The translations under genes were made by a program, and so were the position numbers. The notes beneath the pieces are model-generated. The model searched no databases. It was not told the DNA's origin and saw nothing but the letters and a program-made list of their open reading frames with translations. This document shows, piece after piece, positions 35,960 to 45,133 of a DNA stretch of 64,000 bases (positions are counted from its first letter, which is position 1; each line of letters starts with the position of its first letter). Source of the DNA: Sphingobacterium athyrii (GTDB taxonomy: Bacteria; Bacteroidota; Bacteroidia; Sphingobacteriales; Sphingobacteriaceae); contig NZ_QCXX01000001.1 of assembly GCF_003071065.1 (NCBI RefSeq), positions 1,174,971 to 1,238,970 of the forward strand, in the 5' to 3' direction.

Positions 35960-38900
35960 ATGCGGAGGGATTTTTTTTCGACAGTCATCCTATTATTTGC
36001 TTTTGTACTCTATGCACATGGACAGGCCACGCGTATCTATGACAATCGGGACTATGGCTTTGGCGAACTTTCTTCCAACCTGACCAGCAGTATCAGTCAG
36101 GACAAGCACGGTTACATCTGGACCGGCACCGAATATGGGCTCAACAAATTTGACGGCACCCGTTTTGTGCAGTATCTGCATGACGTGCAGGACAGCACCT
36201 CCATATCCAGCAACAATATTATCATTCTTTATCTGGACCATGACAAAAGGCTGTGGGTAGGTTGCAACAACGGTTTGCAGTACTATGATGAAAACAGCGA
36301 TCAGTTTGTGCGCATCCGTTTTCCCAACCAGATCGCGCCACACATCACGGATATCATCCATAAAAAGGACGGACACATCTGGGTGGCCACTTCGGGTTGG
36401 GGCATCTTCGATATCCAGGCCAGCCGCAGACAGGCTGTATCGCTGCCGAGAATCAATGCACAGGTAGGTGGCATGTTTGCCCGCAGCATCTTTGAAGACC
36501 AGCACCGCGCAACCTGGGTAGCGGTGGACCGCGTGGGCGTATCACGTATCTCGGCCGACCAGAAACAGGCCAAGCGACTTGTTTCCGACCTATTGCCACA
36601 GCCCAAGGGTGGCAATTACGACATCGTCGAGCAGACCGACGGCAGGCTCGTATTTGCCTCACCCTCCAAAATATGCCGTTATGATGCGGTGAAAAACAGT
36701 TTTGAAGTCGTGGACTTCAAGGAAAAATTCCGGTCTACCGTGACAGGGATCCAGCTTTCCAATACCATAAAAAACCATTTGCTGATCAGTACCGAGGAGG
36801 ACGGCCTCTGGTATCTGGATCTAGGACGGGCGCCGTTGATCGCGGCACCTGCCGAACTGCCCAATCTGGACAACGACTACCGGCGGGGGCGTATCCGTAC
36901 GATTCTGCAGGACCGCGAAAACAACCTCTGGCTCGGCTGGTTTCAGCGGGGGCTGGTCTTTATTCCGGGGCAGAGCAAGCAGTTTGAATTCTGGCGCATC
37001 CTGAGCCGTGAAAAAACTGATCAAAAGAACATCACCGCGATCACCCGGGATCGGGACGGCAACATCTGGTATGCCCTGGAGCACGGCGGCATATTCAAAA
37101 CTGATCCACAAGGCAGCTCACATCAACAAATAAATACCATTCAGGATGTCACCAAACTCGAAACTGGGGCAGACGGCACGATCTGGTTCAGCTCGTACGA
37201 AAAAGGCTTAGGAGGCATTGATCCGCATACCGGTAACACTGATAATCTAAATATCTGTTCCAACAAACAGGTCAAAGCATTTGCCCTGGGCAGAAACAAC
37301 AAAATCTACATCGCTACTTTCGGTACCGGATTTGTCGAGTACGACAGCCATACCGGAGTATCTCGAATTTTCAGCATGAACACCGCCAATTCGACAAAAG
37401 GTGCACTGGCCAATGACTGGATTTCGGCTGTCCTGTGCGATCAGGATGGCCTCGTGTGGCTGGGTCACCATAAAGGTATCAGCTGCTATGATCCTGTCCG
37501 TAACAGCTTCTCCGGACAATTTACCGACCATAGGCTCTCCGAGCAGATCACGATCTCACTCCTCGAGGACCGAGCCGGCCATATCTGGGCGGGAACCTAC
37601 AATGGGCTCTATCAAATTAACAAAAAAAACGGCAAGATCCGCAGTTATACCAGCAACAATGGCTTGTCCAGCAACGTGATATCAGGTCTGGGCTGGGACC
37701 GAAGGGGCCATATCTGGTGCAGCACCTTCAAGGGAATCAACTGTTTGAATCCAACGTCGGGAAAAATCGTAAGCTATTATACGGGGGATGGGCTAGTTGA
37801 CCGGTCCTACAACCGCAGCGTTTTCTTCCAGGATAATGATGGGAAAATATACTATGGCGGCAGGCAGGGCATCACCTCTTTTTTTCCCGAAAAGATTCAG
37901 TTGCAGACCTACTCCTACCCGGTGCTGATTACCAACCTCTATGTCAAAAATCAGCCGATCAAGCCGGGTATGTCTCCCAGCGGCAGCGTCATCTATCAGG
38001 GCGACCTGATGGCCGCCAATGCGTTCTTTTTTCACAACAATGACGACAGTTTTACCTTTGAACTGTCCACTATGGACTTCAACAGTCCCGAAAACGTCCA
38101 TTACGAGTACCGCATCAAGGGCATCAACAAAAGCTGGAACGCCACGCTGGCCGGAGTCAATCTGATTACCTACAACAACCTGTCTTCGGGGGAGCATGAG
38201 CTCGAAATACGGGCCTGTAAATTTGGCGCCTATTCGCCGAGCCGTACGGTGTTACTGCATATCCTGCCGCCCTGGTACCTCAGCGGTATGGCCTATTTTG
38301 TGTATTTCCTGCTGATTGCCGGTCTCGTCTTCCTGATCAGCAAATACCTGCGCGAGCGGCGGCTCGAACGCCTGCATGCTTTCAGGTTGCAGCTCTTTAC
38401 GGATATCTCCCATGAAATCCGCTCTCCGCTGACCCTTGTGATGAGTCCGATCGACAAACTGATTAGGCATGCTCCAGATCCCCAGACGAGTTCGACGCTG
38501 CAGAATATGAACCGCAATGCACAGCGGATCCTCAGTTTGGTCAATCAGCTGCTCGACATCCGCAAGCTCGAAAGCGGACACCTGAACCTCAAGTTTGCCC
38601 CTGTCAATGCTGTGAACTATGTGAAGCAGGTCATCAGGGCCTTCGAGGATCAGGCGCTGGCCCATCAGATCGAGCTGTCGGTACACAGCGAAGCCGATGA
38701 GATCCCGTTATGGATCGATGCGGGCAGCTTTGAAAAGATCATCCACAATATCGTGTCCAATGCGTTTAAGTTTACGCCTGACGGCGGAAAGATCAGCCTT
38801 TCGCTGGCTGTCCAAGCAGGGAAAAACGGGGGCGAAAGTCTCCAGCTTGTCGTCAGCGATACGGGGACCGGTATACCCGAGAACGATATCCGTCATGTGT

Positions 38901-39964
38901 TCAAGCGGTATTACCAGTCCACTGCGGACGGTGCCGCCAAGCGTCAGGGATCCGGCATCGGCCTCCACCTGACCAAAGTACTGGTCGAACTACATGGTGG
39001 ACGGGTACATGCCGAAAATAGAAAGGACAGCAGCGGCTGCTGCTTTGTGATCAGCCTTCCGATGGGCCATAGACACCTACGCAAGGAAGACTTGGTCGCC
39101 TTTCAGCCACTGCATACGCCTATCGATCAACAACCTGAAAAAGCCGTCGTTAGTGATCAGCAGCCGCCCAAAAACGGCTACCAGAAGACAGGTTATAAGG
39201 TTCTGGTGATCGATGACGACTGGGACATCCTGCAGTTTTTGCGTCAGGAGCTGGCCTGTGGCTATAAGGTTCTGGTTGCACAAAATGGCAGTGAGGGATT
39301 TCAACTGGCCCTGGCCGAGCAGCCCGACCTGATTATTTCTGACGTCGCCATGCCGGCCATGGACGGCTATACCCTGGTCAAGAAAATTAAGAGCAACAGT
39401 ACCACCAACCATATACCGGTAATCCTGCTGACAGCGCGCACCAATACGGAAGACCGTATGGAAGGCATCGGCCTGGGTGCAGATGCCTATCTGACCAAGC
39501 CTTTTATGGTTGACGAACTGCATCTGATGGTCGGCAACCTGATCAAAAACCGCATGAAAGTGAAAGGGAAATTTTCGGGGGCGCAGCAACAGGATGGCAA
39601 GGTAAAGACGATCAGCTTCAAGTCCAGTGATGAACAGTTGATGGAACGTATCCTCAGAACGGTCAACCAATATCTGGAAAATCCAGAGTTCAATGTGCAG
39701 TTTCTGGCTGACGAAGTCGGGCTGAGCCGCGTACAGCTGCACCGCAAGGTAAAGTCCCTGACCGGCATTTCAACAGGGGAGTTTATCCGAAATATCAGGC
39801 TGCAGCAGGCTGAAAAACTGCTGCTGGAGAAAAAGATGAATATTTCGCAGGTGGCCTATGCACTTGGCTTCACTAATCAGACGCATTTCACCACGTTATT
39901 CAAGAAGATGTACGGACTAAGCCCGACCGATTATATCCAGCGGCACGGCTACAAGGAAAATTGA
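35960..39964 (+). CDS. Hybrid two-component system regulator (HTCS)
   Basis: 1334 aa. Signal/anchor in the first 20 residues. Repeated two-component-regulator propeller blades (HIWVATSGWGIFDI, NIWYALEHGGIF) fill about 30-680, followed by a Y_Y_Y domain (about 700-770). The membrane helix is near 775-797. HisKA is in DISHEIRSPLTLVMS (His near 817), with an HATPase domain at about 905-1030 (N box IVSNAFKF; GSGIGLHL). The receiver starts at VLVIDDDWDIL with phospho-acceptor Asp in IISDVAMPAMDG (about 1126). A C-terminal AraC HTH fills about 1240-1330. It senses xylan oligomers in the periplasm and activates the divergent PUL. Confidence 0.95.
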   Translation: MRRDFFSTVILLFAFVLYAHGQATRIYDNRDYGFGELSSNLTSSISQDKHGYIWTGTEYGLNKFDGTRFVQYLHDVQDSTSISSNNIIILYLDHDKRLWVGCNNGLQYYDENSDQFVRIRFPNQIAPHITDIIHKKDGHIWVATSGWGIFDIQASRRQAVSLPRINAQVGGMFARSIFEDQHRATWVAVDRVGVSRISADQKQAKRLVSDLLPQPKGGNYDIVEQTDGRLVFASPSKICRYDAVKNSFEVVDFKEKFRSTVTGIQLSNTIKNHLLISTEEDGLWYLDLGRAPLIAAPAELPNLDNDYRRGRIRTILQDRENNLWLGWFQRGLVFIPGQSKQFEFWRILSREKTDQKNITAITRDRDGNIWYALEHGGIFKTDPQGSSHQQINTIQDVTKLETGADGTIWFSSYEKGLGGIDPHTGNTDNLNICSNKQVKAFALGRNNKIYIATFGTGFVEYDSHTGVSRIFSMNTANSTKGALANDWISAVLCDQDGLVWLGHHKGISCYDPVRNSFSGQFTDHRLSEQITISLLEDRAGHIWAGTYNGLYQINKKNGKIRSYTSNNGLSSNVISGLGWDRRGHIWCSTFKGINCLNPTSGKIVSYYTGDGLVDRSYNRSVFFQDNDGKIYYGGRQGITSFFPEKIQLQTYSYPVLITNLYVKNQPIKPGMSPSGSVIYQGDLMAANAFFFHNNDDSFTFELSTMDFNSPENVHYEYRIKGINKSWNATLAGVNLITYNNLSSGEHELEIRACKFGAYSPSRTVLLHILPPWYLSGMAYFVYFLLIAGLVFLISKYLRERRLERLHAFRLQLFTDISHEIRSPLTLVMSPIDKLIRHAPDPQTSSTLQNMNRNAQRILSLVNQLLDIRKLESGHLNLKFAPVNAVNYVKQVIRAFEDQALAHQIELSVHSEADEIPLWIDAGSFEKIIHNIVSNAFKFTPDGGKISLSLAVQAGKNGGESLQLVVSDTGTGIPENDIRHVFKRYYQSTADGAAKRQGSGIGLHLTKVLVELHGGRVHAENRKDSSGCCFVISLPMGHRHLRKEDLVAFQPLHTPIDQQPEKAVVSDQQPPKNGYQKTGYKVLVIDDDWDILQFLRQELACGYKVLVAQNGSEGFQLALAEQPDLIISDVAMPAMDGYTLVKKIKSNSTTNHIPVILLTARTNTEDRMEGIGLGADAYLTKPFMVDELHLMVGNLIKNRMKVKGKFSGAQQQDGKVKTISFKSSDEQLMERILRTVNQYLENPEFNVQFLADEVGLSRVQLHRKVKSLTGISTGEFIRNIRLQQAEKLLLEKKMNISQVAYALGFTNQTHFTTLFKKMYGLSPTDYIQRHGYKEN

Positions 39965-40077
39965 AGTGTTATAGGATTGCCATCCTTGGTGCGTAAAAAA
40001 TAATTTGAACTGCATTTCTCGCATAATGATCATCGTTAATTTGGCTATCAGAAACACCAATGTAATTCGTATCTTAT

Positions 40078-42435
40078 TTACTCATCCCTCAAGCTATTCA
40101 CTGGATTTGCCAAAGCCGCTTTTATGGACTGATAACTAACTGATAGGAAGGCTATAAAAATTGCGCTTAACCCTGTAATAAAAAATATATTCCAACTTAT
40201 GTTTGTCTTATAATCAAACTTTGATAAAAATTTATCCATCAACCAATAAGCAATTGGAAAGGCTACAACACAAGAAATCAGAATTAAATAAATAAATTCT
40301 TTGGACAATAGGTTAGTTACAGATAATATAGAGGCTCCTAATACCTTTCGGATTCCAATTTCTTTGGTTCTATTTTCAGCCATATATGCCGATAAACCAA
40401 ATAATCCTAAACAGGAAATAAATATTGTTAATCCTGTGAATAGATTTGCTAATAATCCTAACGTTTTCGTCTCCTCAAATTTCTGCGCATAGGCTTCATC
40501 AACAAATTTGAATTCAAAAGGGTAATCAGGGTTATATTTTTTAAATATTTCTTCTGTTTTCTTCAAAGCCTCTTGCGTAGGTAGCTGAGGATGGAATCTA
40601 ATATTAGTAAATGCTGACCAACCATATGCTCCTTCAATAACCATAGGTGTTATTGAACCAAATGGGGATTCTTGAATATAATCCTTAATGACACCGATGA
40701 TATGCCAATCTCTGCCTTCGTCGTGAACAATCTGTCCAATGGGGTCGTTAAAATTCATTTCTTTTGCCGCAGATTCATTAAGTATCATCGCAGAGGAGTC
40801 AGTTGGGAATTTTTGAAGATCAAAATCCCGCCCAGTAATTAGGGTAAGACCAAAGGTTGTTATGAAATCTTCATCCGTAGAAATTCGATTAAATTGGGTT
40901 GTATTGTCAATTGGTTTGCCTTCCCACTCCATTATATTTCCACTCCAATTTTCAGTAATTGGGCTTTTACTCCGAGATACAGATGTAGCTATGCCTTGAT
41001 CTAATAACTCCTTTTTTATTTTGGAATAGTTCTTTTTCAAATCTCCATCATCATTGATGTAAATAAGTTTTTCTTTGTCAAATCCTGATTCTCGATGTAG
41101 GCCGTGTTGGATTTGTTTTGCTGCAATAATTGAAATCAGGATGAAAACGATGGCCATAGTAAATTGGAAAACCACTAATATTTTTCGAGCACTCATCCCT
41201 CCAGCAATTTTTTGTAAACCTCCCTTTAAAATCCGAGTAGGTTTAAAAGAAGAAAGAAAAAATGCTGGGTAACTACCAGCGAGTACCCCAGTGAATAATG
41301 AGAATAAAAAAATAGAAATCCATAAATAAGGGGATTTTAAATTAAAACTCAGCTGAGTGCCAATCAAGTCATTAAAATATGGAAGTATTATTAGAAGTAG
41401 GATTACTGCTATAAAACTTGCAATAAAAGACATGATTAAAGCCTCAACTAAAAATTGGGTTATCAAACTGCTTTTAGTCGCTCCCACTACCTTCCTTACC
41501 CCTACTTCTTTTGCTCTTTTCTCACTCTGAGCAGTACTCAGATTCATGAAATTAATACATGCAATTAGTAGGATAATGCCTGCTATAGATAAAAAAATAA
41601 TGACTAGATCAACCCTCCCTCCGATTGCAATTCCATTTTCAAATTTATTATATAACCAGCTTTGGGAAATTGCTTGCAGATAAACCTCATTTTTAGTATC
41701 TCCGTGTTGCTGGTAAAACCCCTTTATTTTGTTTTGAAAGTCTATAAAATTTACACCTTCATTAAGTTCGATAAAGGTTTGTGTCGAATTGTTTCCCCAA
41801 TTCTGGTCTGACCAGCCTATTTTTTCAAGAAATTTCCATGACAGAAAGTAATTATGATTTCTAAATCTTGAATTAGATGGAATATCCTTTAAAACTCCTG
41901 AAACTGAAAGCATCTCTGTACTATCAATTCTAATCATTTTACCTAAAACATCGGTGGATCCAAATATTGACTTTGCGAGTTTTTCGGTAAGCACAATTTC
42001 AGAAGGACTTTTTAATATAGTTGTTTTATCTCCTGATAAAAGAGGAAGCTCAAACATCTCAATAAACGACTGATCAACAAATGCACCATTCCCCGGCTTC
42101 AATTTCTTGTCACCGACGGTCATCAAAAAGTTCTTGCTAAATTCTAGTCGTGAAATACTAGCAATCTCTGGAAATGCTCCCGAAGCTGCAGGACCAAAAG
42201 GCTTAGGAGTGGAAAAATAGACTCTTGTAATGCCATCTAATATGCCTTTATTCCCAACAACGTAAAGCTGATCCGTTTTTTTATAAATACGATCATAACT
42301 TATTTGATTGTATGCCCAAAGCATAATGAGAAAAGATGAAGCCATTCCAATGGCCAATCCTATAATATTTATCGCGGTAAAGCCCTTATTCTTCTGAAGA
42401 TTACGGAAGGCAATTTTTATGTAGTTGGTCAACAT
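40078..42435 (-). CDS. FtsX/MacB-type ABC transporter permease
   Basis: 785 aa. N-terminal membrane helix (INIIGLAIGMASSFLIMLWA), a periplasmic MacB-type domain (about 45-270), three helices of a first FtsX unit (SIAGIILLIACINFMNLST), a second periplasmic domain and a second FtsX unit near the C-terminus (ISCLGLFGLSAYMAENRTKEIGIRKVLGA). It ends with NPVNSLRDE, a common Bacteroidota ending. No ATPase gene is adjacent. These permeases act in mechanotransmission or lipoprotein/peptide export rather than import. The upstream region carries sigma-54-like promoter elements and paired dyads. Confidence 0.88.
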   Translation of the reverse strand: MLTNYIKIAFRNLQKNKGFTAINIIGLAIGMASSFLIMLWAYNQISYDRIYKKTDQLYVVGNKGILDGITRVYFSTPKPFGPAASGAFPEIASISRLEFSKNFLMTVGDKKLKPGNGAFVDQSFIEMFELPLLSGDKTTILKSPSEIVLTEKLAKSIFGSTDVLGKMIRIDSTEMLSVSGVLKDIPSNSRFRNHNYFLSWKFLEKIGWSDQNWGNNSTQTFIELNEGVNFIDFQNKIKGFYQQHGDTKNEVYLQAISQSWLYNKFENGIAIGGRVDLVIIFLSIAGIILLIACINFMNLSTAQSEKRAKEVGVRKVVGATKSSLITQFLVEALIMSFIASFIAVILLLIILPYFNDLIGTQLSFNLKSPYLWISIFLFSLFTGVLAGSYPAFFLSSFKPTRILKGGLQKIAGGMSARKILVVFQFTMAIVFILISIIAAKQIQHGLHRESGFDKEKLIYINDDGDLKKNYSKIKKELLDQGIATSVSRSKSPITENWSGNIMEWEGKPIDNTTQFNRISTDEDFITTFGLTLITGRDFDLQKFPTDSSAMILNESAAKEMNFNDPIGQIVHDEGRDWHIIGVIKDYIQESPFGSITPMVIEGAYGWSAFTNIRFHPQLPTQEALKKTEEIFKKYNPDYPFEFKFVDEAYAQKFEETKTLGLLANLFTGLTIFISCLGLFGLSAYMAENRTKEIGIRKVLGASILSVTNLLSKEFIYLILISCVVAFPIAYWLMDKFLSKFDYKTNISWNIFFITGLSAIFIAFLSVSYQSIKAALANPVNSLRDE

Positions 42436-42471
42436 AAGGTGAAATTGAAATTCTAGTACTAATTATGATGT

Positions 42472-42488
42472 TTCAATTCGTCTGCCAA
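42472..42488 (-). promoter_or_regulatory. Sigma-54-like promoter for the ABC permease
   Basis: On the minus strand TTGGCA-N6-TTGA gives GG-N10-GA, close to the -24/-12 pattern (TTGGCAC-N5-TTGC). It would start transcription near 42460, about 25 bases before the ATG. The same arrangement with TTGG recurs at 58261-58276. The usual GC at -12 is replaced, so the match is good at -24 and imperfect at -12. Confidence 0.5.
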
Positions 42489-42542
42489 TCCTATAAACAG
42501 TTTAATATCAATACAATAAAAAGTTTAAAGTTAAATAAAATT

Positions 42543-42578
42543 GTTCAATTTCGAACATTTTTTTGTTCAAAACTGAAC
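42543..42578. promoter_or_regulatory. Paired GTTC-N6-GAAC dyads (enhancer-like)
   Basis: GTTCAATTTCGAAC (42543-42556) and GTTCAAAACTGAAC (42565-42578) are 22 bases apart, two helical turns. They lie about 60-100 bases upstream of the -24 element, where activators of sigma-54 polymerase bind. A matching pair precedes the DUF4932 gene. Confidence 0.6.
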
Positions 42579-43163
42579 AGAAACCTATAGCGTTCCTTTT
42601 TTTAGCTCGTGTAAAAGTAAGTATGAAAAACACATAATTGGAAAGACGGAGACATTTCAATTCTGATTGACTTCGAAATAGAAACACTGTTGAATACCGA
42701 GGTATTTGGAAAAGCATTTATACCCCACTTTCTATTTATGGCGAATTCGCCATGAATAAAAGTCAGGCAAGACTTACCGGTTATAAAATCAGTATTTAAA
42801 AATTGGGTTGAGAAGACAAATGCCATCGGCTTAAAAGAGAACGTAGGACGTTAGAAACAAGGAAACAGTATACGGAAATACGGGCTATAACCATTTAATC
42901 TGTCTCAAAAATAAACGCAGAGGTAAATAACGAAATCATTTGCATCTGTACTACCGATTATCGTGTGGCATAACCCCCATTTGCAAAAATAGTCTGTGAA
43001 TAATATAAGTAACCCGTAAAGATGATTACGACAGAAAATGTTCAATAACAAATTTTACTGACGAACTCAATTTTAATAATTAGGTATTAAGTTATGGCAA
43101 GATAAAATAAAAATGATATATTTGATCAAAGCAACCGATTGCATAAAACTAAATTATTGTACA
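42579..43163. other. Gene-poor stretch with a perfect 16-bp palindrome
   Basis: I find no supported gene in about 585 bases between the dyads and the DUF1593 gene. ATGGCGAATTCGCCAT at 42738-42753 is a perfect 16-base palindrome of unknown role. Short open frames on both sides of it look like decayed coding sequence, but I cannot name a family. Confidence 0.45.
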
Positions 43164-44456
43164 ATGAAGCCTCATATCTTTTTAATTGTGATGCTACTGA
43201 CCTTGTCTGGGATCACGTTAGGGCAGAAACCTACTCCCATAAAGCCCCGTGTTCTTATTAGTACAGACATTGGTGGCACAGATCCAGATGACAATCAATC
43301 CATCATTCATCTATTTATGTATAGCGATAGATTTAATCTTGAAGGCTTGGTCTCCTCACCCTCATACGGAGAGGGAAGTAAAGAGGAGATATTACGAATG
43401 ATCAACCTCTATGAGAAAGACTTCCCTAAATTAATCAAACATCAGAAAAACTTGGCTACTCCACAATTGCTGAGATCAATCACAAAACAAGGAGCAAAGG
43501 GCGCTACGGCCTTTAAGGGTTATTTATCTTCCACCGAAGGTTCCAACTGGATTATAAAAAGAGCAAAAAAGAAAAGTAAAGATCCACTATGGGTACTAGT
43601 TTGGGGTGGATTGGATGATCTGGCTCAAGCCTTGCACGATGCACCCGAAATTCAGAAAAATATTAAAGTATTTTGGATCGGCGGTCCTAATAAAAAATGG
43701 AGCGCAAATAGTTATGCCTATATCGTAGCTAATTTTCCAGATCTTTGGTTTATTGAAAGTAATTCCTCTTATTATGGATTCTTCTCGAAGAATACTGAAA
43801 ACGATATTTCTAACAAAAATTATTATAATAATTTTATTAAAGAGGCAGGTTTTTTGGGCAAAGACTTTCGTGCAAATCGTTATAATGGAAATGTAAAAAT
43901 GGGTGATACTCCATCCCTCCTTTACATGATGGATGGAGATCCCAATAATCCGCAGAAAGAAAGTTGGGGTGGCAGCTATGAAAAATTCACACGAAGTCCT
44001 CGTGAAGTATTTGAAAGAAATCTAACGATTAATGATACAGTCGCAGTTTTCTCAATTGTAGAATTAAGGTTTAAAGGGCCCAAAACCGACATCAACAAAG
44101 ACAAGCCATGCTTCAAAATGGTTGTAAAAGCAAAAATCGGAGAGCAAAGCTGGGATGGCTTCTATATTGGAGATGGTAATTATGCAGTACGTTATATCCC
44201 TAAACAAACTGAAACTATAAACTATGAGATAAGATCCGATATCCAAGATTTAAAAGGTCGCTCTGGACAGTTTTTCGTCAGCAATGTTTGGCCAGGGAAG
44301 AAAAATGATACGGATTATTTATTAGGTTCCAATTATTACACAGATAAGCAAGCCCCTGATTTGTACGACGAAAAATGGCAGGGCGGTAAAACTGTCCTAA
44401 AATGGCGTAGTGATGTCCTGAGAGACTGGGCAGAGAGATGGAAATGGTTGCAGTAG
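43164..44456 (+). CDS. DUF1593 nucleoside-hydrolase-like secreted protein
   Basis: 430 aa from the ATG at 43164, which begins a signal peptide (MKPHIFLIVMLLTLSGITLG, cleavage before QKPTP); an in-frame start 17 codons upstream lacks one. VLISTDIGGTDPDDNQSIIH is the Asp-rich motif shared with inosine-uridine nucleoside hydrolases. The C-terminal part (about 300-430) is a beta-sandwich as in DUF1593 proteins, often described as cellulose-binding-like. Probable extracytoplasmic hydrolase of N-glycosidic or sugar substrates, unproven. Its neighbours on the right belong to the second Sus-type locus, but on the opposite strand. Confidence 0.82.
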   Translation: MKPHIFLIVMLLTLSGITLGQKPTPIKPRVLISTDIGGTDPDDNQSIIHLFMYSDRFNLEGLVSSPSYGEGSKEEILRMINLYEKDFPKLIKHQKNLATPQLLRSITKQGAKGATAFKGYLSSTEGSNWIIKRAKKKSKDPLWVLVWGGLDDLAQALHDAPEIQKNIKVFWIGGPNKKWSANSYAYIVANFPDLWFIESNSSYYGFFSKNTENDISNKNYYNNFIKEAGFLGKDFRANRYNGNVKMGDTPSLLYMMDGDPNNPQKESWGGSYEKFTRSPREVFERNLTINDTVAVFSIVELRFKGPKTDINKDKPCFKMVVKAKIGEQSWDGFYIGDGNYAVRYIPKQTETINYEIRSDIQDLKGRSGQFFVSNVWPGKKNDTDYLLGSNYYTDKQAPDLYDEKWQGGKTVLKWRSDVLRDWAERWKWLQ

Positions 44457-44486
44457 GCCTCTTGAACAGGAGATCAACTTCTATCG

Positions 44487-44685
44487 CTGAACGAGTATTT
44501 ACATGAATTACTTGTAGTCGAACTAAAAGATATTCTAGAGGCGGAAACAACTTTTAAAAAGTTAAAAAATAAGCAAAGCAGCCAACGAACAACAAGCATT
44601 CGATGAATATTATAGGCAACTAAAGGACAGATCATACAACTTAAAAAAGTATTCATTTTTTGGAAATTATAGCAATCTAATTTAG
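44487..44685 (+). pseudogene. Frameshifted remnant resembling DUF892 (ferritin-like)
   Basis: One frame gives LNEYLHELLVVELKDILEAE, like the start of DUF892/YciE-type proteins. A second frame continues with KISKAANEQQAFDEYYRQLK up to TAG 44683-44685, resembling the following helix. No start codon in frame and a frame change between the parts point to a decayed gene. The family assignment is tentative. Confidence 0.35.
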
Positions 44686-44715
44686 TGATTATTACCTTTG
44701 TTCAAAATTTTGAAA

Positions 44716-45120
44716 ATGAAAAAAACGTTTGTTTTACCAGTTCTTGCAGTAGGATTTTTAATTTGGTTTTTGGCAACGTTGGCTTTCCGTTTTGCGGGGC
44801 AGTTCTTTTTTATCACAGATTCAGCAGCCATACTTATTAGTTTATATATAGGTGTAATCCCTCCATTGATTTTGATTTCAGTCCTAACTTTTAAAAGATT
44901 TAAACTTTCAGGTCTTGAAATTATAGTCGCTGGCGTACTATTGATATTACCAGGAATGGTTCTCGATACGTTCGTTATTCAATTTTTTGAACAGATCTAC
45001 CCCAACATGCCGTCAAGCCAAGCTGCAACATTTGGTTCTTGGCTCATGTGGGCATATAGCTTGGTATTATTGACATCAATCTTTATTGGGTTGCGACAAA
45101 AAAATCTTAACAGGGAGTAA
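44716..45120 (+). CDS. Small membrane protein, DUF5367-like
   Basis: 134 aa from the ATG at 44716 (MKKTFVLPVLAVGFLIWFLA); the in-frame ATG six codons upstream is less likely. Four predicted membrane helices, centred near residues 15, 47, 75 and 115, with FRFAGQFFF after helix 1 and PGMVLDTFVIQFF between helices. Layout and length fit DUF5367, a family without known function. It converges with the SGNH hydrolase gene, leaving 13 bases between the stops. Confidence 0.7.
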   Translation: MKKTFVLPVLAVGFLIWFLATLAFRFAGQFFFITDSAAILISLYIGVIPPLILISVLTFKRFKLSGLEIIVAGVLLILPGMVLDTFVIQFFEQIYPNMPSSQAATFGSWLMWAYSLVLLTSIFIGLRQKNLNRE

Positions 45121-45133
45121 AAAAATGCGAGCG

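Noticed and set aside
39077..39742. Minus-strand open frame of about 221 codons inside the HTCS gene
   Set aside because: Antisense to the receiver and AraC domains, which are clearly real.
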